This document shows positions 1 to 8,534 of a stretch of DNA of 25,686 bases, in pieces. The position numbers and the translations under genes are program-made. The stretch lies in IMG/VR virus record IMGVR_UViG_3300009436_001082, positions 1 to 25,686 of that record. The stretch is one strand, 5' to 3'. The notes under the pieces are model-generated. The model was given only the letters and a program-made list of their open reading frames with translations. It was not told the origin of the DNA and did no database searches. This DNA comes from a virus. The stretch's first letter is position 1. Every line of letters begins with the position of its first letter.

Positions 1-888
1 ACTTACATTGAACAAACAGGGACTACTGCGGCTACTAGGAAGTTTAGATTACAGAATCAGGATGGTAGTAATAATTATACTCAGCTAGTTATAGATGGTG
101 CGAATCGAAGAATTGAAGTAATTCCTGGACTCGATGTGCATGATGTCGGAACTGTTTATACTGGTGCGGGTACAGCAAAAGGTACAATACACTTAGACCC
201 AAATAGTGCTACAAACTTTGCCGGTAACGCTATAACATTTGGGGCGTCTGACGCGGGCGCTGGTCAAACTGCTCAAGCAGGGATATATACTCGTACTGAT
301 GGTACTCTTGGTAGTGAAATGCACTTATCAACTACAGACAGCTATGCCGCGGGGTCACAGACTGGCATTAAAATAAGCAATCTAGGCAACGTTACTGTAC
401 CTAGAGGTTATATGTCGGCAAAACAACCTGCTGCTATTGCAAGAGGGGTGGGGACTTGGCAAACTTCCTACACAGCAGCAGCTTGGAACGAGCTACACAC
501 TTTAGTCGCGTTTACAGCGTACAACAATAGTGTTGGATCGCCTTGGAGTAACTCAACAGGTAGATTTACTGCACCGATTGCAGGATACTATCTATGTAGT
601 ATGTCCCTATACGCAAACAACAGCGCCTCTTCGGCGCACGGGGCCACATATATACACCCAATGTGGGCAAAAAATGGAAGTACTAACATTCATGGTGTAG
701 CGCCTTACCAAATTTATGGGTACAATAACACGGCCGCTGATAACTATGCGGATGGAATTGGTAGGACTGATATAGTTTATTGCGCAGAGGGCGACTATAT
801 CACAGGGCAACTTTACATGGGCGGAGCAAATTGGCGGATTTATAAAAACTATGCTGCAATATCTTTTTGTTTACTCAGTGCTTCATAA
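1..888 (+). CDS. Tail fibre protein, C-terminal part, with C1q-like domain (5' end outside window)
   Basis: The reading frame is open from base 1 to the stop at 886-888, giving 295 residues. The true start lies upstream; an internal GTG at 136 has no ribosome binding site and is not a start. The first ~135 residues are Gly/Thr/Ser/Asn-rich with short beta-type repeats (for example ISNLGNVTV), as in fibre shafts. From about residue 141 there is a compact aromatic domain whose central TGRFTAPIAGYYL motif matches the C1q/TNF-like jelly-roll seen at the tips of phage fibres and in bacterial C1q-like proteins. Such tips trimerise and often bind receptors. The domain assignment is from motif resemblance only. 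It is followed after 19 bases by the next fibre-cluster gene on the same strand, so it is probably part of a late structural operon. A receptor-binding role is inference. Confidence 0.75.
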   Translation, partial: TYIEQTGTTAATRKFRLQNQDGSNNYTQLVIDGANRRIEVIPGLDVHDVGTVYTGAGTAKGTIHLDPNSATNFAGNAITFGASDAGAGQTAQAGIYTRTDGTLGSEMHLSTTDSYAAGSQTGIKISNLGNVTVPRGYMSAKQPAAIARGVGTWQTSYTAAAWNELHTLVAFTAYNNSVGSPWSNSTGRFTAPIAGYYLCSMSLYANNSASSAHGATYIHPMWAKNGSTNIHGVAPYQIYGYNNTAADNYADGIGRTDIVYCAEGDYITGQLYMGGANWRIYKNYAAISFCLLSAS

Positions 889-907
889 TTTAAAAAAGGA
901 ATATTAA

Positions 908-1171
908 ATGACAAACTTTACAATAACACTAACATCAGCACAGGAAAAAGCACTTAATACTGTAGCTGTAGATATAGCAACCTGGATAACAAATGCGGCA
1001 ACAGCAAGAGCAGATACTGCCATTGGTTATATCAGCTCCACTCTAATGGCTCACTGTAATGCTAACAGTATCGCAATAGCCGTAGGAGTTGAAGCACAGA
1101 TAGACCAAGCACTTGAACTTGGTTTAATATCAAATGCAGAGGCTTCTTCGGAAGCTCCTGCAATGCCTTAA
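908..1171 (+). CDS. Small conserved phage protein of unknown function, tail-fibre cluster
   Basis: This gene encodes 87 residues from an ATG with an AAAAGGA ribosome binding site about 8 bases upstream. The protein is mostly helical in character: after a short beta-like start (TNFTITLTSAQEKAL) it has Ala-rich amphipathic stretches and an acidic, Ala-rich tail. No signal peptide or membrane segment is visible. Small proteins that begin with this kind of TITLT.A.EKAL segment sit next to fibre genes in many marine phages as far as I recall, but no function is known to me. Position between two fibre genes suggests a virion or fibre-assembly accessory role, which is only inference. The next gene starts 14 bases downstream. 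Confidence 0.7.
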   Translation: MTNFTITLTSAQEKALNTVAVDIATWITNAATARADTAIGYISSTLMAHCNANSIAIAVGVEAQIDQALELGLISNAEASSEAPAMP

Positions 1172-1185
1172 TAGGAGAGTAGACG

Positions 1186-3435
1186 GTGGCATTAACACAA
1201 ATTTCAACAGGTATGCTGGCATCGGGAGATGGTACAGTAGACCTGAATATAGACAACGGTACTTTTGTAGTTGATGTCTCTACTAGCCGCGTGGGTATTG
1301 GTACTACTTCGCCTAGTCGCAAACTGCATGTAGATAGCGGCACAACTGATACAGTTGCTTTATTTGAAAGCAGTGGTGATGCGGCTGCTTACCTAGTTGT
1401 TAAGGATAGTGGTAGCAGCGGAGGAGCTTTCTTTGGAGCAAATGGTACTAGCACTATTATAGGAACTGGTGGCTCTACAGAACGCCTCCGCATAGACTCC
1501 TCAGGCAACGTGGGTATTGGTACTTCTAGTTTAACTGGTGGAAACACTATATTAAATTTAAGTCGTACTGGTTCAGGCGTAGGCTGTAACATGCAGTTTG
1601 CTAATAGTCACAACGGTGCTTTTTATGTAGGACTTGCTGGAAATACCTCAGGCGATGTAATACTACACAGTGCTGACGGCACGGCGGGTATGGCGTTTGG
1701 CACAGGCAACACAGAACGCATGCGCATAGACGCAAACGGCAACGTGGGTATTGGTATGTCGCCTGTTACCTTGCTTGATATTAAAGAAGGCACAGGGGCT
1801 ACAGATGCAATAATAGGGATTACCGCAGGAACTGGTGGTCGCGCACAGATAAGGTCAGAGGCACAAGCAGACAACACATCTTCTGAGTTAAGTTTTCATA
1901 CAATGAGCGGGTCTAGCACATCAGAACGCATGCGCATAGACTCATCAGGCATAGACGTTACTGGCACAGCCACCGCAACAAAACTTGTATCAACAAATGG
2001 CGTTTTGGAGCTAGACGATAACGGAAGTCACAATGGCGTTATCAACGTACCTGCTAGTTTGTTCATTAATATTGATAGTGATAACGGTGCAACAGGCGAA
2101 GACTTTGTCATAGCTAAAGACCGTACAGGAACTTCAGGAGGAACTGAGTTATTTCGGGTACAGGAAGACGGCTATGTTGAAATGGCTAGTGCATCACAAG
2201 TGCGCTTAACGCTTGGAAGCGCAGGCACTGCTGGCAGTAATACCGCGAACTGGATACGCGGAAACGGCACTTCTCTTGGATACAATTCGGCGGGTGGCGC
2301 CCACGCTTGGGAAGTCAGCGGAACCTCTCGTATGACGCTGGATGCCAGCGGCAACCTGTTGGTGGGTACTACTAATACAAACCCTGCTGAAAACAACGTT
2401 AATGGAATATCTTTGTATAACGATGGAAGATATTTTGGTGGGACAACTTCTAATGAGGCCATGCGTCTTAACCGTAAATCAACGGACGGTGGTATATTAA
2501 TTTTTCATAAAGACGGCACAACCGTAGGTGTCATTGGGTCTCAAACACTTGCGGGAAGTTCAGAGCTTTTTATAGGAAATGGAGGAAACATTGGATTAGG
2601 GTTTGAGCAGACTGGTGTAGATAAGATTTTTCCCTGTAATGGCTCTACGGGTGCAGCACGGGATGCAGCAATCGACCTTGGGGCTTACAGTGAAAGATTC
2701 GGAAACGGTTATTTTGCTGGGGATGTGAACGCTACAAACTTCACGGGGGTAGGTGACGGCGACACCTTTATAAATATGCCTGGCAGTAACATCATGCGCA
2801 TTCTCACAGGCAACTCGGAGCGCATGGAGTTCGAGGCATCAGGACAGATAACTACAAATGCATATAACTATAATAATGTTGATGGACATAAATTCACTCC
2901 TGCTGGCACGTTTCAGATAGGAATGAACTACAACAGTACTGGAGCTGAGATTATTCTTGTAAATAATCGAACCAGCGGTGGAACAGTATCCCTAATGCAA
3001 TACCGTACTGCGGGTGCAGTAGAGGGTTCTATAGTTGGAAATTCGAGTGGTCTCTCCATTAGTAACGTCTCTGACTACAGGATGAAAGAGAACATAGCTG
3101 ACCTGACAGGATCACTGGATGTAATTAACGCACTTCAACCCCGCACTTATACGTATAAGGCAGGCTTCGGAAAAAGTAGCGAAACACAGGTGGGCTTCAT
3201 TGCGCACGAGTTCGCAGAAGAGATTCCTAGTGCCGTAACAGGTGCTAAAGATGCTGTCTACACGCAGGCAGACATCGACGAGGGCGTTACCGAAGTAACA
3301 GTAGGCTCGGAGAAGCTACAGACACTAGCTTACTCAAGTGATGAAGTAATTACTCGCTTGATAGGAGCAATACAAGAACAGCAAGCAACAATCACTGCAC
3401 TTACTGCACGAATCGAAACATTGGAGAATAACTAA
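1186..3435 (+). CDS. Long tail fibre with C-terminal Peptidase_S74 intramolecular chaperone
   Basis: This gene encodes 749 residues from a GTG start with a TAGGAGAG ribosome binding site 7 bases upstream. The shaft (about residues 15-620) is built from degenerate repeats around ERMRIDSSGNVGIGT, which is typical of phage fibres and host-range proteins. The C-terminus from Ser629 is a Peptidase_S74 chaperone: it opens with SDYRMK, holding the conserved Ser629 and Lys634 of the autocleavage site, continues with GFIAHEFAEEIPSAV, and ends in a coiled coil (about residues 720-749). In this family the chaperone helps the beta-helical shaft trimerise and then cuts itself off at the Ser, here releasing about 121 residues. 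Its stop codon overlaps the start of the next fibre gene (TAATG), so translation is probably coupled. Fibre identity is well supported; the ligand is unknown. Confidence 0.9.
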   Translation: MALTQISTGMLASGDGTVDLNIDNGTFVVDVSTSRVGIGTTSPSRKLHVDSGTTDTVALFESSGDAAAYLVVKDSGSSGGAFFGANGTSTIIGTGGSTERLRIDSSGNVGIGTSSLTGGNTILNLSRTGSGVGCNMQFANSHNGAFYVGLAGNTSGDVILHSADGTAGMAFGTGNTERMRIDANGNVGIGMSPVTLLDIKEGTGATDAIIGITAGTGGRAQIRSEAQADNTSSELSFHTMSGSSTSERMRIDSSGIDVTGTATATKLVSTNGVLELDDNGSHNGVINVPASLFINIDSDNGATGEDFVIAKDRTGTSGGTELFRVQEDGYVEMASASQVRLTLGSAGTAGSNTANWIRGNGTSLGYNSAGGAHAWEVSGTSRMTLDASGNLLVGTTNTNPAENNVNGISLYNDGRYFGGTTSNEAMRLNRKSTDGGILIFHKDGTTVGVIGSQTLAGSSELFIGNGGNIGLGFEQTGVDKIFPCNGSTGAARDAAIDLGAYSERFGNGYFAGDVNATNFTGVGDGDTFINMPGSNIMRILTGNSERMEFEASGQITTNAYNYNNVDGHKFTPAGTFQIGMNYNSTGAEIILVNNRTSGGTVSLMQYRTAGAVEGSIVGNSSGLSISNVSDYRMKENIADLTGSLDVINALQPRTYTYKAGFGKSSETQVGFIAHEFAEEIPSAVTGAKDAVYTQADIDEGVTEVTVGSEKLQTLAYSSDEVITRLIGAIQEQQATITALTARIETLENN
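1477..1950 (+). repeat. Degenerate coding repeats in first S74 fibre gene
   Basis: Copies of a ~45-bp unit starting ACAGAACGCATGCGCATAGA and ending near GTGGGTATTGGTA lie at 1477-1521, 1711-1755 and, truncated, at about 1919-1950. They encode the ERMRIDSSGNVGIGT shaft repeat. The same unit occurs in the next fibre gene, so the two genes could recombine with each other. Confidence 0.8.
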
Positions 3436-5516
3436 TGGCAAAATCAATATCGAGGAGACTAGCAGATAGTGCTAGCCCCACAGGAGCTATAGACGGCACT
3501 CTATCTACTGCTGCTCAAACAAATATTACAAGTTTGGGTACTTTAAGTGCTCTCACTGTCTCTGGGGATTTAACTGTTGATACTTCTACATTAAAAGTAG
3601 ATAGTACAAATAATCGCGTGGGAATCGGAACAACTTCTCCTAACAGTTTGGCTCATGTTTATGGTGGGTCTAGCGGGAGATCTTGGACTCCTGATGGTGC
3701 AGATAAACTTGCGTTGGAACATAACGATAGCGTTACTTTTGACATCCGCACCCCTAACAACAAACAAGGGTTAATTTTGTTTTCTGATGCTGACGCTAGG
3801 GCAAGAGGCATTGTGGGGTATGTCCATGCCTCGGACCATATGTATTTTAATACTGCTGGCACAGAACGTATGCGAATAGACTCCAGTGGCAACGTGGGTA
3901 TTGGACGAGCAAGTGTAGCCCAACCTAGTGCTGGTGCTACTACCCTTGCTATACAAGGCACATCTACGACCAAAGGCGGCGCAATACAACTTTATTCTTC
4001 GGATGATTCTGTAGCAGCTTACATATATCCTGACAGTAGTAGTGGTTTATCTATAAACACTTCCACCAGTCACCCTATAGTATTTAGAACTGCTGCCACA
4101 GAACGCATGCGCATAGATGCAAGCGGGCGCGTGGGAATCAAAACAACTCCAAATGCTTGGAATACAGCGTGGTCTGTGTTAGATATAGGAGTTAGCGGTA
4201 GTCTATTTGCGCAAGACAATAATACTACAGGGTTATCTAACAACCTTTACTATAATGGTAGCAATTGGGTCCATAAAAATACTGGACAGACTGCTTTATA
4301 TCAGCAGAGCGAAGGTCTACATTTATTTTATAGTAATGCTTCTCAAGCAGCAGGGGCAACCTTCAGTCCTACAGAACGCATGCGCATAGACACCAGCGGG
4401 AACGTGGGTATTGGTCAAGCTCCTTCAACTTTTAGCAACTGGAAAATTTTAGAAATCAAAGGTGGTACAGCAGGTGCAATGCTGAACTTTGAAAACAGCG
4501 CAAGCACTAGAGTTTCCACTCTTGCTTACGATGACAGCAGTAACTCACTAAGAATACAAAACTTCTTGGCTAACCCCATTACGTTTGAAACAAACAACGC
4601 AGAAAGCATGCGTCTAACCTCTGGTGGAAAATTGGTTGTAAATGGAACTGTTGCTGGATACTCAGGCACCTATATAACTGTTGGTAGCCCGAGTATTACC
4701 ACCTCTGGTTTAAGCATTTTGAACAGCACTACGGGACACGGGTATCTCATGTTCGGTGATGCGACAGGTGATGCTGCCGCTGGGTATGTTGGACAAATTC
4801 ACTATAACCACAGTAGCAACTCTATGGATATTGTTACCAACGGTGTAAAAGCTTGCGAATGGGACAGTGGTGGATTACTGATTTCAAATCAAACCGTGTC
4901 AGAAGGTAGGCGTAGAGGTATGTATGGCCTTTATAGCCCTACCCATATTGCACACATATGGGGCATGGGAACTACTTACAAAGTAGCCGCAAACGGTAGT
5001 GACGCAGGAAACCTATACGGACTGTGTTACAGCTATGAGCCTAACTATGGGTCAACAGGCACCAACCCCGGAGCAAGAAGTGGGTTAGGTCACCAGATGC
5101 AATGGCGAGCTAACGGAGGTACTCACACTGCGATTGGCAATGGTATCTACACAGTTGGTTCTGTCACGGCAAACTCAGACGCTCGTTTGAAAACAGACAT
5201 CGAAACTATCCCAAATGCAATGTCAAAAGTTTCTGCTTTGACCGGCATCACTTACAAACGTATCGACTTGAGTGAGCCAGACGCCGCTACCGGCCTTCAA
5301 CAAGACGTCAGGCATACAGGTGTGCTTGCTCAAGATTTGCTTGCTGTATTACCCGAAGCTGTAGAGGGTGCAATAGACGGTCAGCAGCCTGAAGACGGCA
5401 CTTATTTGAGTGTTGCATACGGCAACATGGCAGGTCTTTTCATAGAAGCCCTGAAGGAGCAGCAAGCCACCATTGAAGCCTTAACTCAAAGACTAACAGC
5501 ATTGGAGAACAACTAA
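3435..5516 (+). CDS. Second tail fibre with C-terminal Peptidase_S74 intramolecular chaperone
   Basis: This gene encodes 693 residues. The ATG shares one base with the preceding stop (TAATG), and no separate leader exists. The N-terminus (NITSLGTLSALTVSGDLTV) is a motif common at fibre starts. The shaft again carries TERMRID..GNVGIG repeats, some nearly identical at DNA level to those of the upstream fibre gene. The C-terminal S74 domain begins at SDARLK, with Ser581 and Lys586 as the predicted autocleavage residues, contains HTGVLAQDLLAVLPEAV, and ends in a coiled coil with the same LENN ending as the upstream fibre. About 113 residues would be released. Shafts differ between the two genes while the chaperones are related, so the two may form distinct fibres or alternative adhesins. 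A bidirectional terminator follows directly. Confidence 0.9.
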   Translation: MAKSISRRLADSASPTGAIDGTLSTAAQTNITSLGTLSALTVSGDLTVDTSTLKVDSTNNRVGIGTTSPNSLAHVYGGSSGRSWTPDGADKLALEHNDSVTFDIRTPNNKQGLILFSDADARARGIVGYVHASDHMYFNTAGTERMRIDSSGNVGIGRASVAQPSAGATTLAIQGTSTTKGGAIQLYSSDDSVAAYIYPDSSSGLSINTSTSHPIVFRTAATERMRIDASGRVGIKTTPNAWNTAWSVLDIGVSGSLFAQDNNTTGLSNNLYYNGSNWVHKNTGQTALYQQSEGLHLFYSNASQAAGATFSPTERMRIDTSGNVGIGQAPSTFSNWKILEIKGGTAGAMLNFENSASTRVSTLAYDDSSNSLRIQNFLANPITFETNNAESMRLTSGGKLVVNGTVAGYSGTYITVGSPSITTSGLSILNSTTGHGYLMFGDATGDAAAGYVGQIHYNHSSNSMDIVTNGVKACEWDSGGLLISNQTVSEGRRRGMYGLYSPTHIAHIWGMGTTYKVAANGSDAGNLYGLCYSYEPNYGSTGTNPGARSGLGHQMQWRANGGTHTAIGNGIYTVGSVTANSDARLKTDIETIPNAMSKVSALTGITYKRIDLSEPDAATGLQQDVRHTGVLAQDLLAVLPEAVEGAIDGQQPEDGTYLSVAYGNMAGLFIEALKEQQATIEALTQRLTALENN
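3861..4415 (+). repeat. Degenerate coding repeats in second S74 fibre gene, shared with the first
   Basis: Copies of the same ~45-bp unit lie at 3861-3905, about 4098-4138 and 4371-4415. The first 20 bases at 4098 and 4371 are identical to those at 1711 in the upstream gene. The unit encodes TERMRID plus GNVGIG or RVGI. Confidence 0.8.
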
Positions 5517-5521
5517 TGCAT

Positions 5522-5550
5522 AAAAAAGGGGGCTTTGAGCCCCCTTTTTT
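5522..5550. terminator. Bidirectional intrinsic terminator between converging blocks
   Basis: A6 precedes a perfect 7-bp stem GGGGGCT/AGCCCCC with a TTG loop, and T6 follows. It therefore works as a Rho-independent terminator on both strands. It sits 5 bases after the fibre stop and just before the end of the opposing small gene, exactly where the + and - transcription units meet. Confidence 0.93.
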
Positions 5551-5551
5551 G

Positions 5552-5791
5552 TTACTGAGTGAATTCGCCTTCGGCTACTTCACCTTCATCATCCTCTAGC
5601 TCTACTTTGAGCCTTTGGGTGAATCCTTCCGCAGCTACTTTGATCTGATCCAGTTTAGCAGAAGTTTCTGCTTCCTGTCTCTTGAGATCTTGTAGCTGGG
5701 CTACTATGTATCTTGCTGTATCTTCTAGATCTTCAATTACATAGTTCTTGTCGTCAAAGCTTAATGTTGGCTTATCTTGTACATCGGTCAT
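5552..5791 (-). CDS. Small coiled-coil phage protein, DUF6447-like
   Basis: This gene encodes 79 residues from an ATG with an AAGGA ribosome binding site. The N-terminal part (PTLSFDDKNYVIEDLEDTAR) looks like a short beta hairpin followed by a helix. Residues 25-65 form a charged coiled coil (IVAQLQDLKRQEAETSAKLD), and the tail is very acidic. The arrangement resembles the small DUF6447 family found in marine phages, from memory and without a database search. It is the last gene of the - block, after nrdB, and ends at the bidirectional terminator. Function is unknown. Confidence 0.7.
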   Translation of the reverse strand: MTDVQDKPTLSFDDKNYVIEDLEDTARYIVAQLQDLKRQEAETSAKLDQIKVAAEGFTQRLKVELEDDEGEVAEGEFTQ

Positions 5792-5802
5792 TATAAGGTT
5801 CC

Positions 5803-6762
5803 TTATTTAAAAATGTCTTGCCAATTACCTGTAGTACTAGCGCGAGAGTACTCAGTGGCACGTTGTTCGAAAAAATTAGCGTGTTCTACGCCATTTAACA
5901 TATAATCTAGCCAGGGCAGAGGATTATCTCCACTTGAAAAGATTTTCTTCATTCCCAACCCTAATAGCCTTCGATCTGCAATATAACGAATATAGTCTTT
6001 TACTTCTTGTGGTGTTAGATCAGGCACTTCTGCACCTGTAAAACACAAATCAATAAAAGCATCTTCTAGTTCTACTGTCCGCTCTGCAGCGCAATAGATC
6101 TCATACTTTAGATCATCATTCCATAGGTCTGGATTTTCTTGAATAAAGGTTCTGAATAGCTGTGACATGCCTTCAACATGTAACGTCTCATCACGTATCG
6201 ACCATGTAACAATCTGTCCCATACCTTTCATCAAGTTGTGTCTAGGAAAGTTAAGCAAAATAGCAAAACTACTAAACAATTGTACACCTTCAGTAAATCC
6301 AGAGTAGATAGCCATAGTTTTTGCAATATCCATCGGCGTATCCATACCAAAATTACTTAAATGTTCATGCTTATCAAGCATTTCCTTGTGTTCAAAGAAT
6401 TTTTGATACTCATCATCCCCAAACCCAAGTGTTTCCAAAAGTAGCGAGTATGCTTCTTGGTGCACTGCTTCCATAGCAGCGAACGCAGATAGCATCATTC
6501 TTACTTCTGGCTGCTTAAATGTAGGAAGGTAGTGCTTAGCATACCCACAACATACATCTACGTCAGCTTGTGTGAAAAAACGAAAGATATTTGCAATAAG
6601 AGTCTTATTACCATCTGTCATCTTTTCTTTATAGTCTTTCAAATCATCCGCTAGATTGACTTCATCAGGAAGCCAATGCATATGCTGTTGAGACTTATAG
6701 TGCTCAAAAGCCCACGGATAGTTGAAAGGTTTGTAATATTCACGTTCTTCTAATAAATTCAT
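5803..6762 (-). CDS. nrdB: Ribonucleoside-diphosphate reductase, class I, beta (radical) subunit
   Basis: This gene encodes 319 residues. The small subunit of class I ribonucleotide reductase holds the di-iron/tyrosyl radical used by NrdA to make dNDPs. The expected metal ligands are visible: Asp67 (TQADV), Glu98 and His101 (AMEAVHQEAY), Glu158 (FTEG), Glu192 and His195 (RDETLHVEG). Tyr105 in HQEAYSLL is the probable radical tyrosine, so this looks like a tyrosyl-type rather than a Tyr-less enzyme. The start ATG has a GAGGG site lying inside the last codons of nrdA, which ends 2 bases upstream, so translation is probably coupled for stoichiometric NrdA:NrdB. The length is in the range of compact phage versions. 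Identification is firm; subclass is less so. Confidence 0.95.
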   Translation of the reverse strand: MNLLEEREYYKPFNYPWAFEHYKSQQHMHWLPDEVNLADDLKDYKEKMTDGNKTLIANIFRFFTQADVDVCCGYAKHYLPTFKQPEVRMMLSAFAAMEAVHQEAYSLLLETLGFGDDEYQKFFEHKEMLDKHEHLSNFGMDTPMDIAKTMAIYSGFTEGVQLFSSFAILLNFPRHNLMKGMGQIVTWSIRDETLHVEGMSQLFRTFIQENPDLWNDDLKYEIYCAAERTVELEDAFIDLCFTGAEVPDLTPQEVKDYIRYIADRRLLGLGMKKIFSSGDNPLPWLDYMLNGVEHANFFEQRATEYSRASTTGNWQDIFK

Positions 6763-6764
6763 AC

Positions 6765-8534
6765 TTAACCCTCACACGCCAGACAACCTTCGTCATCAAT
6801 ACTATCAAATATATACTGTCTTAATACTTCGTCAGAGACATTTTCAGCTCTCTTCATTGCTTCACTTCGTAAATAATACAAAGTCTTTACACCTCTTTTC
6901 CAGGCCATCATATGAACAGCGTGAAGTTCTTGCTTAGATATATTAGCAGGAAAAAATACGTTTAAGGACTGGCTCTGGCAAATAAACTCTTGTCTATCAC
7001 CCGCCATTTCGATTACCCATCTCTGGTCAATCTCTACTGCTGTCTTAAATACGTCTTTTGTCCACTGGTCTAAAAAATCTAAATGTTGTACTGAACCACC
7101 ATTTGTAAGAATACTCTTCCATACATCGTCGGTATCATACCCTAAATCTTGCAAAGTATCCTCTAAGTATTCGTTCTTGAGGAGACTAGAGCCGCTTTTA
7201 GTTTTTTGGGTAAAAGCATTAGCACGGTAAGGCTCAATTGAAGGAGAAGTATTACCGCAGATAATACTAGAACTGGCATTAGGAGCGATAGCAAGAAGAT
7301 GAGCGTTACGCACACCATAGCCTTCTCCATCAGGACACTCGCCTCTTTCTTCTGCGAGTTGTCTTGTAGCTCTGACAGCTTCTCCTTTAATCCTTCCAAA
7401 CATCTGCAAATTTCTTCCTTTAGCCATTGCAGATTCAAACGGGATACTATGTCTTTGTAAGTACGCATGAAAACCCATTGCTCCTAGTCCGAGACTTCTC
7501 TCCCTCATAGCACTATAACTAGCTCTTGAGAGCTGATCTGGTGCATTATTAACAAAAAACTCAATTACATTATCAAGCATTCTTACTAAATCAGGAATGA
7601 AATCATCATTATCTTTCCATTCATCATATTCTTCTAAATTTACACTAGATAGACAACATACTGCTGTTCTATCTTTATCGGTAGCAAGAGTAATCTCACT
7701 ACATAGATTTGAATGATGAACTGTTAAACCTAGATTCTGTTGAAACTCTGGCACTGCTTCTTGAACAGTATCCTTAAACATAATATAAGGTTCGCCAGTT
7801 TCAACACGATTTTGGATAAGTTTTACCCAAAGTGTCTTAGCTGAAACAGTCTTTTTAACTTCTCCTGAGTGTGGGTCAATAAGATCCCAACTATCATCAA
7901 ATCCTTCTATTTTTGTTGCTTTTTCTATAAGTTCCATGAACTGATCAGACAAAAGCACGCCGTGATGAAGATTAGTTGACTTTCTGTTAACGTCACCGCC
8001 AGTAGGTTTACGGACATCCAAAAACTCTTCCACTTCTGGATGAGATATGTCGAGATATGCTGCATAGCTTCCTCTTCTAGTTACACCTTGTGAGAATGCT
8101 AGCATTTCCGCGTCTACGACTTTTAGAAATGGTATCACTCCCGTACTCTCGGAGCCATTGCTCGTTTTCGAGCCTACGCTCCGAATTTCGTTCCAACATC
8201 CTCCGACCCCGCCGCCGACTGATGATAAGTAAGCATTTTCTGTATAATGATTTGTTATACCTTCTCGGCTATCTTCTACATAATTCAAGAAACAACTAAT
8301 TGGCATCCCTCGCTTAGTTCCTCCATTTGAAAGAATTGGTGTAGAAAACATAAACCATAGCTTACTAGCATAGTCGTACAATCTTTGAGCGTGTGCTTCG
8401 TCGTCTGCAAATGCTTTCGCCGCTCTTGCGAAAGCGTCCTGAGGAGAAGTCTCCTCATCAACAAAGTATCTATCTTCCAGAGTTTTTATACTAAACTCAG
8501 ATAAGTAGTTATCTCTATTATAGTTAATCTCCAC
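6765..8534 (-). CDS. nrdA: Ribonucleoside-diphosphate reductase, class I, alpha (catalytic) subunit
   Basis: This gene encodes 589 residues. The large subunit reduces ribonucleotides in the cytoplasm to feed phage DNA synthesis. Visible catalytic features are the NLCSEI motif with Asn276, Cys278 and Glu280, the redox pair Cys81 (PISCFLN) and Cys293 (AVCCLSS), the KTLYYLR tyrosine pair of the radical-transfer path, and a C-terminal CLAC motif (Cys584, Cys587) that receives electrons from thioredoxin or glutaredoxin. The protein is short for the family (E. coli NrdA has 761) and starts close to the catalytic core, so the N-terminal ATP-cone for allosteric activity control is absent. The start is GTG, overlapping the end of the 5' nuclease gene by 11 bases, with a GGGG site 8 bases upstream. 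No thioredoxin gene is seen in the window. Confidence 0.95.
   Translation of the reverse strand: MEINYNRDNYLSEFSIKTLEDRYFVDEETSPQDAFARAAKAFADDEAHAQRLYDYASKLWFMFSTPILSNGGTKRGMPISCFLNYVEDSREGITNHYTENAYLSSVGGGVGGCWNEIRSVGSKTSNGSESTGVIPFLKVVDAEMLAFSQGVTRRGSYAAYLDISHPEVEEFLDVRKPTGGDVNRKSTNLHHGVLLSDQFMELIEKATKIEGFDDSWDLIDPHSGEVKKTVSAKTLWVKLIQNRVETGEPYIMFKDTVQEAVPEFQQNLGLTVHHSNLCSEITLATDKDRTAVCCLSSVNLEEYDEWKDNDDFIPDLVRMLDNVIEFFVNNAPDQLSRASYSAMRERSLGLGAMGFHAYLQRHSIPFESAMAKGRNLQMFGRIKGEAVRATRQLAEERGECPDGEGYGVRNAHLLAIAPNASSSIICGNTSPSIEPYRANAFTQKTKSGSSLLKNEYLEDTLQDLGYDTDDVWKSILTNGGSVQHLDFLDQWTKDVFKTAVEIDQRWVIEMAGDRQEFICQSQSLNVFFPANISKQELHAVHMMAWKRGVKTLYYLRSEAMKRAENVSDEVLRQYIFDSIDDEGCLACEG

Noticed and set aside
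136-888. GTG at 136 as the start of a 250-residue gene
   Set aside because: The frame is open from base 1 with fibre-like sequence and there is no ribosome binding site before the GTG.
5515-5560. ATG overlapping the stop of the second S74 fibre, opening another + strand frame
   Set aside because: The frame runs straight through the bidirectional terminator and into the antisense of the 79-residue gene, with no sign of protein-like sequence.
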